Shown in pieces: positions 36,605-49,207 of a DNA stretch of 64,000 bases (its first letter is position 1; each line of letters starts with the position of its first letter). Under the pieces are notes generated by a model. That model ran no database searches. It was not told the DNA's origin and worked only from the letters and a program-made list of their open reading frames with translations. Origin of the DNA: Isoetes taiwanensis (taxonomy: Eukaryota > Streptophyta > Lycopodiopsida > Isoetales > Isoetaceae); the NCBI GenBank assembly GCA_021234155.1, contig JAJEKV010000039.1, positions 11,853,077 through 11,917,076 on the forward strand, read 5' to 3'. The position numbers and the translations under genes were made by a program.

Positions 36605-37057
36605 TTAATCCAAGCTCTTGAACCCCACTACAATGATTCCTACCATAAACATTACAACCAAATCAATGAAGTAAGCATACCTCCTCAATGTCATATAAGA
36701 ATCTTTTGTTGGTCTTGTTGATACTCTTTCAGGAATGGAACTCCTCAAGTAAAAACTGCAAGGTGCCTCACAGTTCTTTTGTTCTCCAATAATGAAGTCT
36801 TCAACGTGGTCGGTAGGGATGTAGCAGGTCCAAACTAGTGTATATTCACCTCCTTGAAGAGTAGTTATCTGATGCTCCTCAGGAAACCAGTGGATATTGC
36901 TATGGTCATATAAGCTATTGGGTGGTGATTCTAGTTGTATTTCAGCCACAGCGACAAAAGGGAATTCAGATGGAAGCTACAAATTGAAAACAAAATTTGG
37001 GAGGGAGGGGGGGCATCCATTGCATACCTGGGCTATTTTCTGCTCCAAATCATCCAT
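36605..37057 (-). CDS. Small unknown two-exon gene (copy B)
   Basis: I do not recognise the family. Exon 1 (37057-37028) encodes MDDLEQKIAQ. A 51-bp intron follows (GTATGC ... TTTGTAG), and exon 2 (36976-36605) continues in phase with LPSEFPFVAVAEIQLESPPN, NIHWFPEEHQITTLQGG and EYTLVWTCYIPTDHVEDFII. The total is about 133 aa to the stop. A hydrophobic stretch (YFIDLVVMFMVGIIVVGF) near the C-terminus could be a membrane segment, or a read-through into an intron. The clean splice signals and the absence of repeat character argue for a real gene or a recent gene fragment. A minisatellite lies just upstream of its start. Confidence 0.45.
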
Positions 37058-37257
37058 GGCACAGTTCCGACATGCAGCAGGATGAGAGGAGAATTCTGTA
37101 AGACCCAGGGATTTTGGAGGCTGGTCTCACGGATTACACGTATCAAAATCCTACTAGTTGGACTGTGCATGGCCTGGCACTTTCAAAGGTGACCGTCAGA
37201 TGGGTCCACGCTCTATCCTCGATCATCGATTCACTAAGGTAATCTCTAGAAATCACC

Positions 37258-37860
37258 TCTATACGTGAGGGGGATCCCAGAAGAAAGAATAAACATTGTA
37301 CGATCCAGATCTAGGTATGGACAACATGGGGATCCTAGAGGAGGGGAACACAGACATGGGATCTCGGAGGAGGGGATCACGGTGGCAGATAACGGGGGCG
37401 TCGCAGTTGGATCACAGGAGGACAGGATAACAACTGCTACAACCAGGGAACCCGGAGGGGGGGGATAACCACTACCGATCCCAGGAGAGGTTATCAGCCA
37501 AATCCAGAGGGGATCCTAGGGGAGGGGATCTTCGTGGTGATCCCGGTGATCCTAGAGGATGGGATCACAACCGCCATGGCTGGGGATCCCGGAGGAGGGG
37601 ATAACCACTGCAAATCCAAGGGTAGGTTATCAGCCCGAGCCAGAGGATCTCAGGGGAGGGGATCTCCGATGTTGATCCTGGATCTCCGTGGACAACTGAG
37701 ATTTGACGAGGGATTGGACGGCCCATATGATATGAAAGGTATTTGGGTTGTGCCAGTACCCGAAATGGGGGTACGGGAATGGATTCTGACGAGGAAGGGT
37801 GGGGATCCTAGAGGACGTTATTTCCAGCCCCGGGATACCCAAAACCAGGGTAAATATATC
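37258..37860. repeat. GGATCC/GAGGAGGGGAT minisatellite (copy B)
   Basis: About a dozen degenerate units of 20-45 bp centred on GGGGATCCYRGAGGAGGGGAT; clear units start near 37328, 37356, 37508, 37544, 37583 and 37644. Strong G-run asymmetry on the plus strand could allow G-quadruplex formation. It sits between the small unknown gene and the 3' end of the TPX2-domain gene. Confidence 0.75.
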
Positions 37861-38657
37861 CTCAGCCGTGATGAAGTGGATCTAGTGGGTGTATATGAAT
37901 CTTAGATCCATGTCTTAGATCTGTTTTAGTCACTGCTCTAGCCAATGTCCATCTAACATATCCACTTAGATCTTTAACTAGGATTGTCAATTCATTGTCT
38001 ATTTTTTAGTTAAAGGTATTGTGCCTGGAGGGACCATTACAAAAGTAAGTGGCCAGAGCGAGCAAGCTCCGTTGAGCCTCGCGTAGTAGCCTCTCTAGGC
38101 ACAAGCTAAAATAATGGGCAAGGGGTACGCAATTATACTAGCAGCTCTTAGAGATGTGGAAGTGGATGACATCACGAGGAGAAGTTATTGGAAGTAATTC
38201 AGACCTATAAAACGTTGTAATCGTTCCCCCGAAACGTTGTAATCGTTCCCCAAACAATACGGGTCAATATTCAATGAATTCAAACGAACCCAATTGGCAT
38301 TAACCATTCTCAATGCACACATAATAACAAAATCAATTGCGCAGACTTCATAACAGAAAAATTATGAAGTTGATAAATTCTTCCACATGGTTCAAACTTA
38401 GCATATATAGCCATCAAAAAAATTACCCAGTAGTAGTGCTTACATATTATGTGCTTAGATATTATATTTATGGAGCCAAACATATTTGGAGGCGACGCAT
38501 TCTACATTTGGAAATCCCTTTATTATATCTCATATCACACACATGGCAGACCCGATTGGGACCTGGTGAGACAGTCCTTACAATTATTTGTTGTAATGGA
38601 TTAGATAAATGGCAATGAGGTAGTTGAACCTCGTATATTTTGGGGCAGGTTAAGTAA
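37861..38657. other. Intergenic, 3' side of the TPX2-domain gene (copy B)
   Basis: Same content as 8346-9149, with the 21-bp tandem repeat at about 38211-38252. No gene is seen. Confidence 0.6.
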
Positions 38658-41600
38658 TCAGCCCACTGAATTGATGCACTTAACCTTCTTATGGTGCAAA
38701 ACATGAAAATTTGGCTCCTTTGGAATCGTCAAGCGTTTTGAAGATCTAAATACAAAAACGATAATGAGTTTCTAATTCCAATGGAGCTCTAAAATAATTG
38801 TAAGTAACAGAAGAACCTCTTTGGGATGAAAGGTCGATCAAAGTAAGGCATCAGCTGAGCATGTGGTACCATTTCTCTCCTCATTCTTTTTATTTCCTCC
38901 TGCTCTGCAATCTGCAAAACATAAACAAATAGAGTATCACGCACATTGTTATGAACAACATCTACTGAGAAAACGAAAGAGTGATTTATCTACCTGTTGC
39001 AATCTTTCCTCTTCCTGTCTCTGTAGCTCTAGGAAGTGTAATTTTGCAGACATCTGGATATAAATAAATCAGACCAATGAGTGATATAAATAATGCAATG
39101 CAGTAGAAAGTCTGAACATACATAATTATCAAACTCAGCACGTTCAGCTGCTCTATCTCGAGTCCAAAGCTTAAAATCAGCTGGAACGGTATTCTCTTTT
39201 ATTGGTGGTTTGGGTGGAATCTGTGACAAGATCAAGATAAAAGGTCTCATATGGTTGCTATACAATCAACCAAAGAAGAAGATTCTTAGGAAAGTCAGAA
39301 CTGCAAGTCAGACCTCTGGCTCATCCGTTGTCCATGGTAGACCTTGTGCTACTGGAATTCTTTGTTTTTTCTCTTCAGAGAATAGTTTCTCCAACTTCTT
39401 TGTAAACTCATACTCTTTCCTTGCTCCTCGTTTCTACAAAATTGAAAGTGAGGTGCACATACTTAGGTTTAATTTACTGTTAATCTTAATTATTTACTGG
39501 AAATTTGCCTACCTCGGTTCGAAGAGCAAAAGGTTGTACTATCGTGACTTTATGTTTCCTTTGATGTGCACCATCTAGGCTTGAATTGGTTGAATCTGCT
39601 TGAAACATTGATGAATTGCATGTTGAAACTCCAGCTCCATCAGCCTAATGCAAAAGATGGGCAGCTTAATAGTAAGTATAATCTTAAATGCATAACTGAC
39701 ATCTTAATATAGATCAGGCAGCTTACCTCACACTCATATCCAGTACTTGCGTCAGTCTGCTCACTTCTGTTATTGGCCTCCATTAAACAAGAGACATGCC
39801 TGTAGCAGACACTATTTTAGGTTAGATAGATTGCTATTAAAGAATATGAGGTTCAGGTTTTAAGGAAGTTTGCCTTACCGAGATTGCACATTATCTTTTC
39901 GATCAAGTGTTGAATCTACTGCATTGAGTTCCTTCTTGTCAGAACTGTGATGCCTCTGCCCATTTATAGATTGAGGTTGTGAAGAATTCATATAGATCTG
40001 ATCAGCATCACCATCATATACTGAAAATCGCGCGTTTTCACCTTCTCCATGATCATTCCAAGCCCTGACCTTATTGATAGATCTTGTGAAGGAAAATGAA
40101 GTGTTATCACCCAGCTCTTCTCTAACAAATACCGGCGGAGAGCATTTGCTCATCTCTTGCAACGAATTGGACTCTTGTCGCATCATGTTTTCAAATGCCT
40201 CTACCAAATTTTGTATCTTCTTTGAAACCTTCAATGGTGATCTCTTCAATCCATTTCCAGGCAATGCAGAATCACTTGGCTTGTCAGCAATTTTTTTCTC
40301 GGTAGGGTATGGTCATCTGCCTTGCCAACATCATTACTCTGAGCAAGATCATTTCCCACTTTGGCATAATTCTGTATTAATTTACTTGGTTCATGCTCTT
40401 CACATGTCCCTTCTTCAGTTTTCTGTTGATTAGCGCAAATTGGCGCAGCCCATATATGCTCCTGCAGACCCATTGATATTATTTCAATTTTCTCGCCCTT
40501 TAAGCAGCCATGTTCTCTTACTTCCATCTTTTCTGAAGGATGACATGATCCAACATTATCATCAATGTCAGAGCTTCCATGGTCGCATAATACTGTCAAT
40601 GATATATAATCAGCTAGCTCGTATTCCATTCCATTTTCTCCTGTGCATCTATAATCAAGCCCCTCAGCAACATCTTTAGTATCTGATTCATCCGTTTTAA
40701 CATCTGATTCACTCCTCTGTACATCAGACTCAACAGACCCATGTGTACTACACTCATAATTGAAAGTTACAAGATTATCACTATCAGTTGCAAAAATCTT
40801 TTTTCGCATGTTTCTTCAATAACTATAAAAGGTGATAATTCAACAACGTTACCGTCTATAACAGACTTCTCCCTGTTATCCTCGTCTTTATAGTCTAATG
40901 CATAAGAAGAGTGAAGGAGATCATGTTCACGGTAATTTTCTTCTACATCACCACAAGTTTGAGGTTGATCCTCCACAGGACATTCTGCTGCTTGAGAAAA
41001 TGCCTCCTCTGCTTGAGTTTGCTCCTCTTGTCTTGCATTCTGGTCTATAGAATTGCATGCAGACTGGTGCAATTCATTCAATGTCTCATTCTCCCTGTAA
41101 TCTAACACATGAGAAACAAGACCATGCTCACAGTGATTTTCTTTTATGCCAACACCATCTTGCACTTGATCATCTTCAGCGCAACTTACTCCTTGCAAAA
41201 AGAATTCCTCTGCTTCACTCTGCTCCTTGGTGCTTTCATTCTGTTCTATAAAAATGCATGCAGAGTAAGAATTTCTAGCTACCCCTTCCCTCCTTTTCGA
41301 ACGGATTTGAGTCTTCAAGAAACCCAGATGCTCTGGAAGCTCACTACCTGCTTGTTCAAGCAAATGCCGTTTGGATATCAAAAACTTCCTTTGAGGCACA
41401 GATGCCGGAAGTGCATAATCTGGATTATTTGCTGCACATCGTGGAGACCTACAGAAATGGCGACGAATGAAAACTGGAACCTGTGGGGAGGAATGTTTTT
41501 CTTCAACACGGCACCCATTAGATACCTCCCCTTTGATCTCATGTAAAGCATGGCCTTTTGAATTTGTGGCCCTGTGCACAAGCTTCGTCGACTCATCGCT

Positions 41601-41717
41601 TAACAAATTAGGGTCGCAATTCTCAGAGACGCCGGACTGGGCGACTGTCGATTTGGGTACCTTCGATTCGCTGGCTCCATGATAGGGCTTGGCCAGAGGA
41701 GGCTTTCCCGCCCCCAT
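38658..41717 (-). CDS. TPX2 C-terminal-domain microtubule protein, 8 exons (copy B)
   Basis: Second copy of the gene at 9150-12208. Exons: 41717-39879, 39799-39727, 39644-39513, 39433-39314, 39220-39122, 39053-38994, 38911-38817 and 38745-38658. All splice sites are kept. Here the start is in frame (MGAGKPPLAKPYHGASESK), giving the N-terminus that copy A lacks. Exon 1 is instead broken by homopolymer-length changes at about 40794-40805 (an extra A and an extra T) and 40288-40305 (A, T and G runs). Each copy is intact where the other is broken, so both genes may be functional and the breaks may be errors. The conserved TPX2 core in exons 4-8 is unaffected. Confidence 0.88.
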
Positions 41718-42855
41718 AGCCGGACTTCTAGTGCTTGATTCGGCAAAGACACGATGAAATTGATTATTATCATAAATGAGAAAAAAAATTCAGGCAACGA
41801 GGATCATTCAATACCTCAAAACTGTCTGTTGATCGGAAGGCATATGCCCTTATATTTTTAGCTCAATCAGAAGCGCCGCTGATGCCGCTGCAGTACAAGG
41901 ATGGATGATCACACCGGAATTATTGCCGGGATGGAAGAACTTGATGAAAAAGTGGATAATCCAGCTAAAATGCCAATAGTTCCCAGCTAGGATCAAAATT
42001 CTGAATTGAAATTAAGCTCAGATTAGAAGAAACGGAGAGAGAAATCAACGAAATGATCAAGGTGGGCTGAGTGCCGGAGTTACAGAAAAGATCGAAGGTA
42101 GCAGAGGATTTGCAACGGCTAGTACCTAGTTGAGGAAAAGAAGAACGTTGGACATTTTTCTATTGATAAAAAAAATGTGTATTGGCTTAAAAAGAAAAAA
42201 AGAAAGGAAAAGTTACTTTTTTGCCAACATGGCTTGCTTTTTAACCTGGCATATTGAAAGAGGAGTGGTAAAGACACCTCTTCAAAACTTAGGCATAGAT
42301 TCCATTGAACGTAAGTTGTAATGGAATGCCAAAACTCAAGATTGTTGCTAGTGTGGGGCTTCAGATACATTCTCAAACTTTTGTTGAACTGAAATTTACC
42401 CAGTCAAAAACTCAAAAAAAAAAAAAAAAAAAAAAAAACATAAAAATCAAGATCTAAAACATTGTCTGCTGGTTTTTTCTTACAGTTCACTGATCATCTA
42501 CTTTGAACATGTATTTCTCCATCACCTTAGTTCTAAATCAAGCCAAATTTCTTTCCACATATTCCTAAAGATTTTCCGTGAGAGTCATTTCAAACATTAG
42601 ACAAAAATATTAAATAACACTCGAGATATCATCATTTGGGTGTGATACCTTTTTCTGCCATAGGAAGTGCACTGGTCAAAACTTTTGTCCACTTTTAACC
42701 TGATTTGCTCAGTCATCTCAGATCCTGGGCAAAAAAAATCCACATATCACCACAAGTTTTCTCTAATTGCTCCTTTAAAAATCATGTGAAAACAAGTAGT
42801 ATAGTTCAAGATATTAAGATCCGATTTAACTCTCTAATCTTGATTTAGGGATCCT
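41718..42855. other. 5' flank of the TPX2-domain gene (copy B)
   Basis: Same as 12209-13325; a long A run lies at about 42414-42438. Relative to copy A it lacks nine bases (ATAATAAAC-like) near 42275. No other gene is seen. Confidence 0.5.
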
Positions 42856-43394
42856 AAAGTGATTGATATTTTTTTGCAAATTTTGCATGAAGTTTTGGTA
42901 TGGGCGTGTCATCAAGAGATTAAAGAGTACAAACTTGAGAACTCTATGTATAAGTTATTACTTGATATTGATATTCTTCCTCCTAATAAGTGGCCCCTTC
43001 AACTTCCTCCCTCGATGTGGACTTGGACATGGGATAAGATACTTCTTCATAAAGTGGCATACTTTGGTGGCAGATTCTTTACAGATGTCTTTGGGTTAAT
43101 GTTCTTGTCCACAGGTTTGACCCTAGAATACCATATCTGTGTCCAGTATATAAGCAAAGATCTGAGACCATTCAACATTCCCTTTTTATGTATGGCCACC
43201 TTAGACATATATGGGATTGGTTGTTCTCCCTTTTCCAGGTATTATTAACAAGCCAACAAGTGCTTTTGCAATTTACCCAAGTATCTGGACGAAGTTACAA
43301 AGCCAGGCTTTTCATTACCAATCTGTTAGTTGCTTTGGACTATTTAAAAAAGACGAAGACTAGTAGTCTTCAAAGGTATGGATATGGCAGATGA
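42856..43394 (+). pseudogene. LINE zinc-binding (zf-RVT-like) fragment (copy B)
   Basis: Counterpart of 13326-13890. The frame MIDIFLQILHEVLVWACHQE runs 129 codons here because one base differs near 43010. Confidence 0.5.
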
Positions 43395-44179
43395 CCGTGT
43401 TCTCTAATATACTCAATAATACCCTCTGCAAAGAGTGTCCCAGTGCACGGCTGCACTAGTAAGCATTTCATCTTCCTCCACTTCAAGGTGGTGCACGTGA
43501 ATATTGTTTGGTGAGCCGTTCGTGTTTCGTTCTTTAAGAAAATTGACCGTGTAACTTAGCCCCCAAGGTAAATTTGATATTTTGGATACATGGCAAAGTC
43601 AAATTGCCATTTCGGAGTCCTCACCCCGCTCGAACAATAGAACAATTTGGTTCTACTCAGTGTTCCACAGGATGTTTCATGGTTAGATAAGTTTCCCCAG
43701 ATGTATCAAGGATTTTTTTGAACCCACTCGTAGTATTGTCCATGAATGGAGGATTCAACAGTTGGATAGGCGAACAAGTCATGGGAGGTGGGCAATTAGC
43801 ATAGGACCTCACAGAGGAGCACAGCCGAAAAAGCATTTCCTTTTTGAGGTCCTTCTCCTGGGATATGACCTCTCTCCTCTTGTGAAGCCGTGGCACAAAG
43901 TCCTCACCCCATTCGACATGGAGAAGGCTGTCAGCTTGCCTATCCAACAACAGGCTACTCAAAAAAGGGAGTAGGTGTTCTGACAACTTTTTTTTGCATC
44001 GGCCTAGACCAGGATTTAGTACCATGGCATCGCGTAGAGGGAGGGCCTTGATGCTAAAAGAAGAAAATCCTCTGGGAGCAGCTTTCCTTAACACTCTTCT
44101 ATGGAAGGCCCTGAAGATGGACGATCGACTGCCCCACTATAGAGGTTTTTGCAAAAACACCTATGTCTTGCTAAAGCAC
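43395..44179. other. Unassigned flank of the large transposon (copy B)
   Basis: Contains the 145-codon minus-strand ORF (43657-44094) without a recognised domain. It abuts the left TSD at 44180. Confidence 0.4.
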
Positions 44180-44736
44180 TTTGGGGTGTAAATTCTATAC
44201 TGGTGATCAAAAAGCACTGTCCGGACATGTGCTTTATGTGCTGAAAGCGCTTAGTACCTCCTTAGTCGTGTGACGTCCAACCGAATTAAAACAGAATTGG
44301 CATGCACCAAGAATAGTATATGCAATTCCCGGAATGGGGATCGCTGACTAGGATCTCCAAAGACGCTGGAACCCGCTGGCGGGGAGGATGGTTGGAGTTT
44401 CCTTTAGTGGTTGGCGGGAGAAATCAGAATTCGGAATTGCAATTAGAGAATTGCAATACCAATTCATACAATTCGAACAAATTTTGCATTGTTTCAATTG
44501 AATTTTCAATTTGGAATTGTAATTCGAGTCGCGGAAATTGCCTCGTGAATTTCAATGGAAAGCTCCCCGAAAAGCATCGATTCAATCTAGAAGAAGGATT
44601 TTCTTGCAAATTCAAGCTGAAAATAGAAGAAAATCCCAGAAAGAAAGAGACAGAGAGAGAAGGAAAACAATCCTCCTTCCAATACCAAAGATTGTGGTGT
44701 TTTGAGTGAAAGAAGATTATGTGAATTGTCAAGAAT

Positions 44737-47622
44737 TTGGAAGATTATTTCAATGAAATTACAAATACTTTTGCCTCAAATGTGGACAAAGGGAAGTTAG
44801 CATCGAGATTCTTCAAGAAGATTAAACATCTTCCACTCGATGTTGATGTAGCAGATCCAAAAGAAAAATGCCCTTATGAGGGATTTAATTTTGAATGTGA
44901 AAGAGACTTTTCAAGCTCAAAAAATATGATAGAAATAATGATGTTCTTCAAGCAAAAGGAGTACACCGCAAATGGTCGTGATCTTCAACAAAGGGAGTGA
45001 ATCAATCAGCAATAGCAAGGCTTCTATCTATTCCAAGAAGAACTGTAGCAAGAGCATTTCGTAGACGGTGTATGCAGAATTTGAAGTGTGTCCCCGGTCA
45101 ATGTTTCGTGAGGAAAAAAAGATCCGATGCACTTTCGGATGAAGCAAAGAGGGTAAGATAAAGAATTTTTGGGATGAGAATACTAGGATCTCACCATATA
45201 AAAACATGTGAGAAAACATGTTAGTGAAACAGTGAAAAGATTGACCATCCTATTCATTTAAAAAAAATTCGGAGGTGACACAAGTAAGCACATTCTAAAA
45301 ATCGCCTTTTTTTTTCAGATTTTGCATGATATTGTTGTGAAACTGTTATGATCGGGTTCTGCGCTTTTATCTTCAATTCAGAAAGAGTATCCCCGAGATC
45401 AATATATGCCAAAGAACCTTTGAGAAGCTTAAACCAAGCTATATTAGGAGATTGCAAGAAAGGGAGACTTGCTGCCGTCAAGCACCACATGCACCTTGAT
45501 TTTGTCATGCGTGCAATTAATAACATGAGGTCCGATCCTTATGGTGTGCACAAAGATTGCAAATGCTAATGCAGTGGTATGTGGTCCAGTCCAACATGCA
45601 ATGCTAAGGACAATATTTTCAAATCTACAAGTGAGTATTGGAGAAATGTGGTATGCCCCAAAGTAGAAGCAGATGAATGGCACAAACATGCATGTTTGAT
45701 GACACTGCAAGAAATGTGGTCTCAAAAGGTAAGTTATTAACATAGCTCATATATATTGTTTAACTTTTCATTTCTATGATATCTAGATAACATATGTCAT
45801 ATATATTGTTTAACTTTTCATTTCTATGATATCTAGCTTCAATATCCTCTTTACAAGACTTTCTCTATTCCACTTTTATACAGGATTCCAAAGTGTCCAA
45901 GGGAAACAAGTAAATCATTAGAACACCGGTGGATTGGAAAGTATTTGAAAAAGTTAGTGTTGAGTTTGTGTTAGAAGGATCACGCCATTTATACTAATTT
46001 GTTGATTCTATCGCTTATAAAGAAGAAGTCGCTTGTTTCTAAGAGAAACCCTAAGAAGAAACCAACTAAAGTTACAAGATTGGCCTACAAGACGGGGGTA
46101 CCCCTTTTGAATTTCAGGAACATGCAAGAAAAACAATGGCGATTTGTGCCACACAACTACAAGGCTCATTGGCAAGCAAAACAATTCGGATAATGTTTGG
46201 CAAGTTTTGAGAAGACACAATAGTTTTCAGAATTGACTTTGCGTAAAAACTATGGTTTCAAAGTTCAAACAGAAGTTTAATCATGTCATTGGCACACCGA
46301 CTGTGTATCCATTTTAGTTCATATCACTTACAGTGTTTGGAAGGAAACAACAGTGGATGGCAATGACATCAAGAAGAAAAGAAAAGATATGAAGCAAAAA
46401 GATGATAACAGAGAAATTATAAAAGAGTGTCACTTCTATATTTCAGATGAGAAGTCTCATGACACTGAATTTGTACAGCATTGCCTCTTAAAATATGCCA
46501 CTTGGTTGGAGTTAAATGGTATTCAATATTCCAAGCATTATGTATGGTCGATGGTTGTTCATCTCAATTTAAGTCCGCAAGACCATTCTATTTCTTGGGT
46601 AGATGGTACGAGATCTTGGGAAGGAGATTATTTGGAATTTCTTTGCCACCGCATGGAAAAGGTGAGCATGATGGCCAAGGAGCAAGTTGGTAAAAAAGAT
46701 TTCTCACAAAGGAACAATCAAGTATAATGGGAGAAAACTCCAAGCAGCCTTTGCAGATGTCGTTCGATTTCTAAATGAATTCTTTACCAACAGCTCATCT
46801 GATTCCGATATACACAGGTAAGTACTGCACTTGTAGCACTTGAAGCACTTGAAGCACTTAGACCTGTATTTTAGTCTAATTATTGTTCATGATTTTTATG
46901 CATGTTTGGTGATACTTTACTAGTTTTATACATTTTGAAGGCCATTTATGTACAAATATAACATTTTGAACTTTTTTTTTGTTTGTTATTGGAATGTTTA
47001 CTTACCTGTACAACACTTACAAAGACTTACATGCCAGCTTAAGCACTTACAAAGACTTGATTAATTGTTGCCTCGCAGTACTTTTGGGAAATTGACCCTC
47101 ATAGTATAGATAGATCAGAAAGGTATGATGCTCAGACCCTCAAAGGGACAACTAAAATTCATTGCATCAGGCCTTTTGATAGAGAAAATCCTTTGAAGCT
47201 TGCACATAGACCTTTGTCATGTTTTTGCATGTCTTGCCAGCAAGGGAAATGGGACTCAGAGCACTAAATCTCAGATAGGAGGTTGGGAGACAAATGAGTT
47301 GGTCCCAAAAAGCGCAGAACTGCAGGAAATTCCTGACAATGAGGTTGTGTCTGAAGACGAGGAGACTGATAGTGAAGATGATGGTGACCATGATCTGATC
47401 AGCTCTAATGTAGAAGTAGGGGACAATTTTGCAGTGAATGCAGAAGAAGGCAATGCTGAGGGTGTAGACTTTTATGTCCTGAAATGTATTGAGACAAAGA
47501 ACACATTACTAGATGATTATGAAGATGGCTGGGGCAATGTTTTTGGAATTGGTGAGGTCATACTTTCTCGCTACTATTACAAACAATTGGAAGGAGAATT
47601 AAGTTTTCAACTTCTTTTTTAG
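44737..47622 (+). CDS. DDE-type transposase of the large TIR element (copy B)
   Basis: The transposase gene, probably with introns and with residual errors. In order: MEDYFNEITNTFASNVDKGK; FWDENTRISPYK (45167-45200); a YIRRLQERETCC-like block and HMHLDFVMRAINNMRSDPYG (45440-45550); a Cys/His region (CNAKDNIFKSTSEYW, NVVCPKVEADEWHKHACL, 45597-45700); an intron from about 45729 to 45837; FYISDEKSHDTEFVQHCLLK; HYVWSDGCSSQFKSARPFYF (46540-46595); an HGKG-EHDGQGA block (46650-46690); an intron from about 46817 to 47078; YFWEIDPHSIDRSERYDA; and a C-terminal acidic tail. The last exon ends in VEVGDNFAVNAEEGNAEGVD and GWGNVFGIGEVILSRYYYKQ, stopping at 47622. The D residues in SDG and HDG are candidate catalytic residues. 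Confidence 0.6.
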
Positions 47623-49207
47623 ACAAACCATCGCCGCACAGGTAGGTACCACCTCGTTAGGATTTGCAAATTTGACATGACTTTGGTGAAAGACAACCTC
47701 AGATAGTATGGATGAGTAGACATGCCAACAAATAATGAGCAGCCCGCCTTCAAGTTGATAAATAGTTTCTAATCATCAATTGTGCAAAGAAGATAAAAAT
47801 ATTCATTGATAACTTAATAAGTATATCCCAGATCCAAAGGATATATCAAAATGTATACAAAATTGGCCAAACCTACATGAACAACAAAAATGGTCGGGTG
47901 CCGGGCTGACAATTTAAAATGTGTTTCACCTAACTATTTACAACTTGTTTCGTGTGTTGCAAGGCGTAATTGTTGATGAACTTGCTATCTCCGCCTGCTT
48001 CAGTCACCCACTTCACAAATGTAGAGTAATAGAGATCAAAAGAAACCTCGGCCGAGGAACCGTTAACATTGTCGCGATCCAACCTCTCAAGAATTTCCAC
48101 GGCCTCATATCAAAGAAATCCACAAGTTGTATTCCCTTCAATATTGTCTTCCAGCTTATCATCCATTGCAAGTTGATACAACAATGGAAAAATGGAATCC
48201 ACTAGCAAACTTGAACTTGACTTAAATTCTTCAATCCTCATGCTTTGCGCAATAATAACAGCTTGTATAAGGTGGAGACAAGAATGTTTTATAAACCGAA
48301 GTCATCAACCAAAATACATCTTTCGATTGTATTGAGGAAACTGGCAAAGACACCTTTTCCAAAGGTTTCATGAACACCGGTTTGTCAACATGTCCGTAAC
48401 GTGAAAGGCATTTTGTCACAAAACTCTTGTCCCCAAATAAAACAAACCTCGTATAAGTAATGGACACAACCGTAACACCTCCTTTGTATTGAAACCACCA
48501 TAGATGACCATATAGCCAAGTCATAGTAAACACTTACCTTGTTTAAAAATTCTCAGAACACCAGCCCTGAATAAAACTATCTTGTTTTTGTATACTCTAT
48601 AATGTGTGGCCCGATATTTCAAGTTTTTCGACTTTGAATATGTTTTAACCAAAACACCATTGAGGTCCATAATCAATAGCTTTCTACTCACCATGATATC
48701 TCTGCTATGTGCTGCTTACTTGTTGAACCTGCTGGCTCAACACTTGCTGGCAAACTTGCTGGCTCAACACTTGTTTCAAATGTCTTGGCAATCAGATCAA
48801 CACAATGTTGAACCATTGTTGGCTGTACTATATTTGCCTCTCAAACTATCTTTTGTGGAACAAAAGCTGGCTCAACACTTGTTTCAAATGTCTCAACTAT
48901 ATTTGGCTCAACTATAGTTGGTTGAACTATAGTTTCACTTTCCTTTTCTGCTCTCCTTTTCTTCACTTTATTGATGATGTTTGATTTCTCTTTTTTTCAT
49001 TATCAAATTTGTTTGAATTTCGTGCGGACCTACATTAGAACAAAACAAATTCAAACAACCATTGCAAAGCAATTTAAATTTTTTTATTAATAACACTCAA
49101 ATGGCTACAATGAACACTCAAATACCTTCTAATGGCTACAACAACGCCTTTCATTGATATGGAATTATCTCCAATTGTCCTCGCATGGAATCAAGGCAGC
49201 CTAATTT

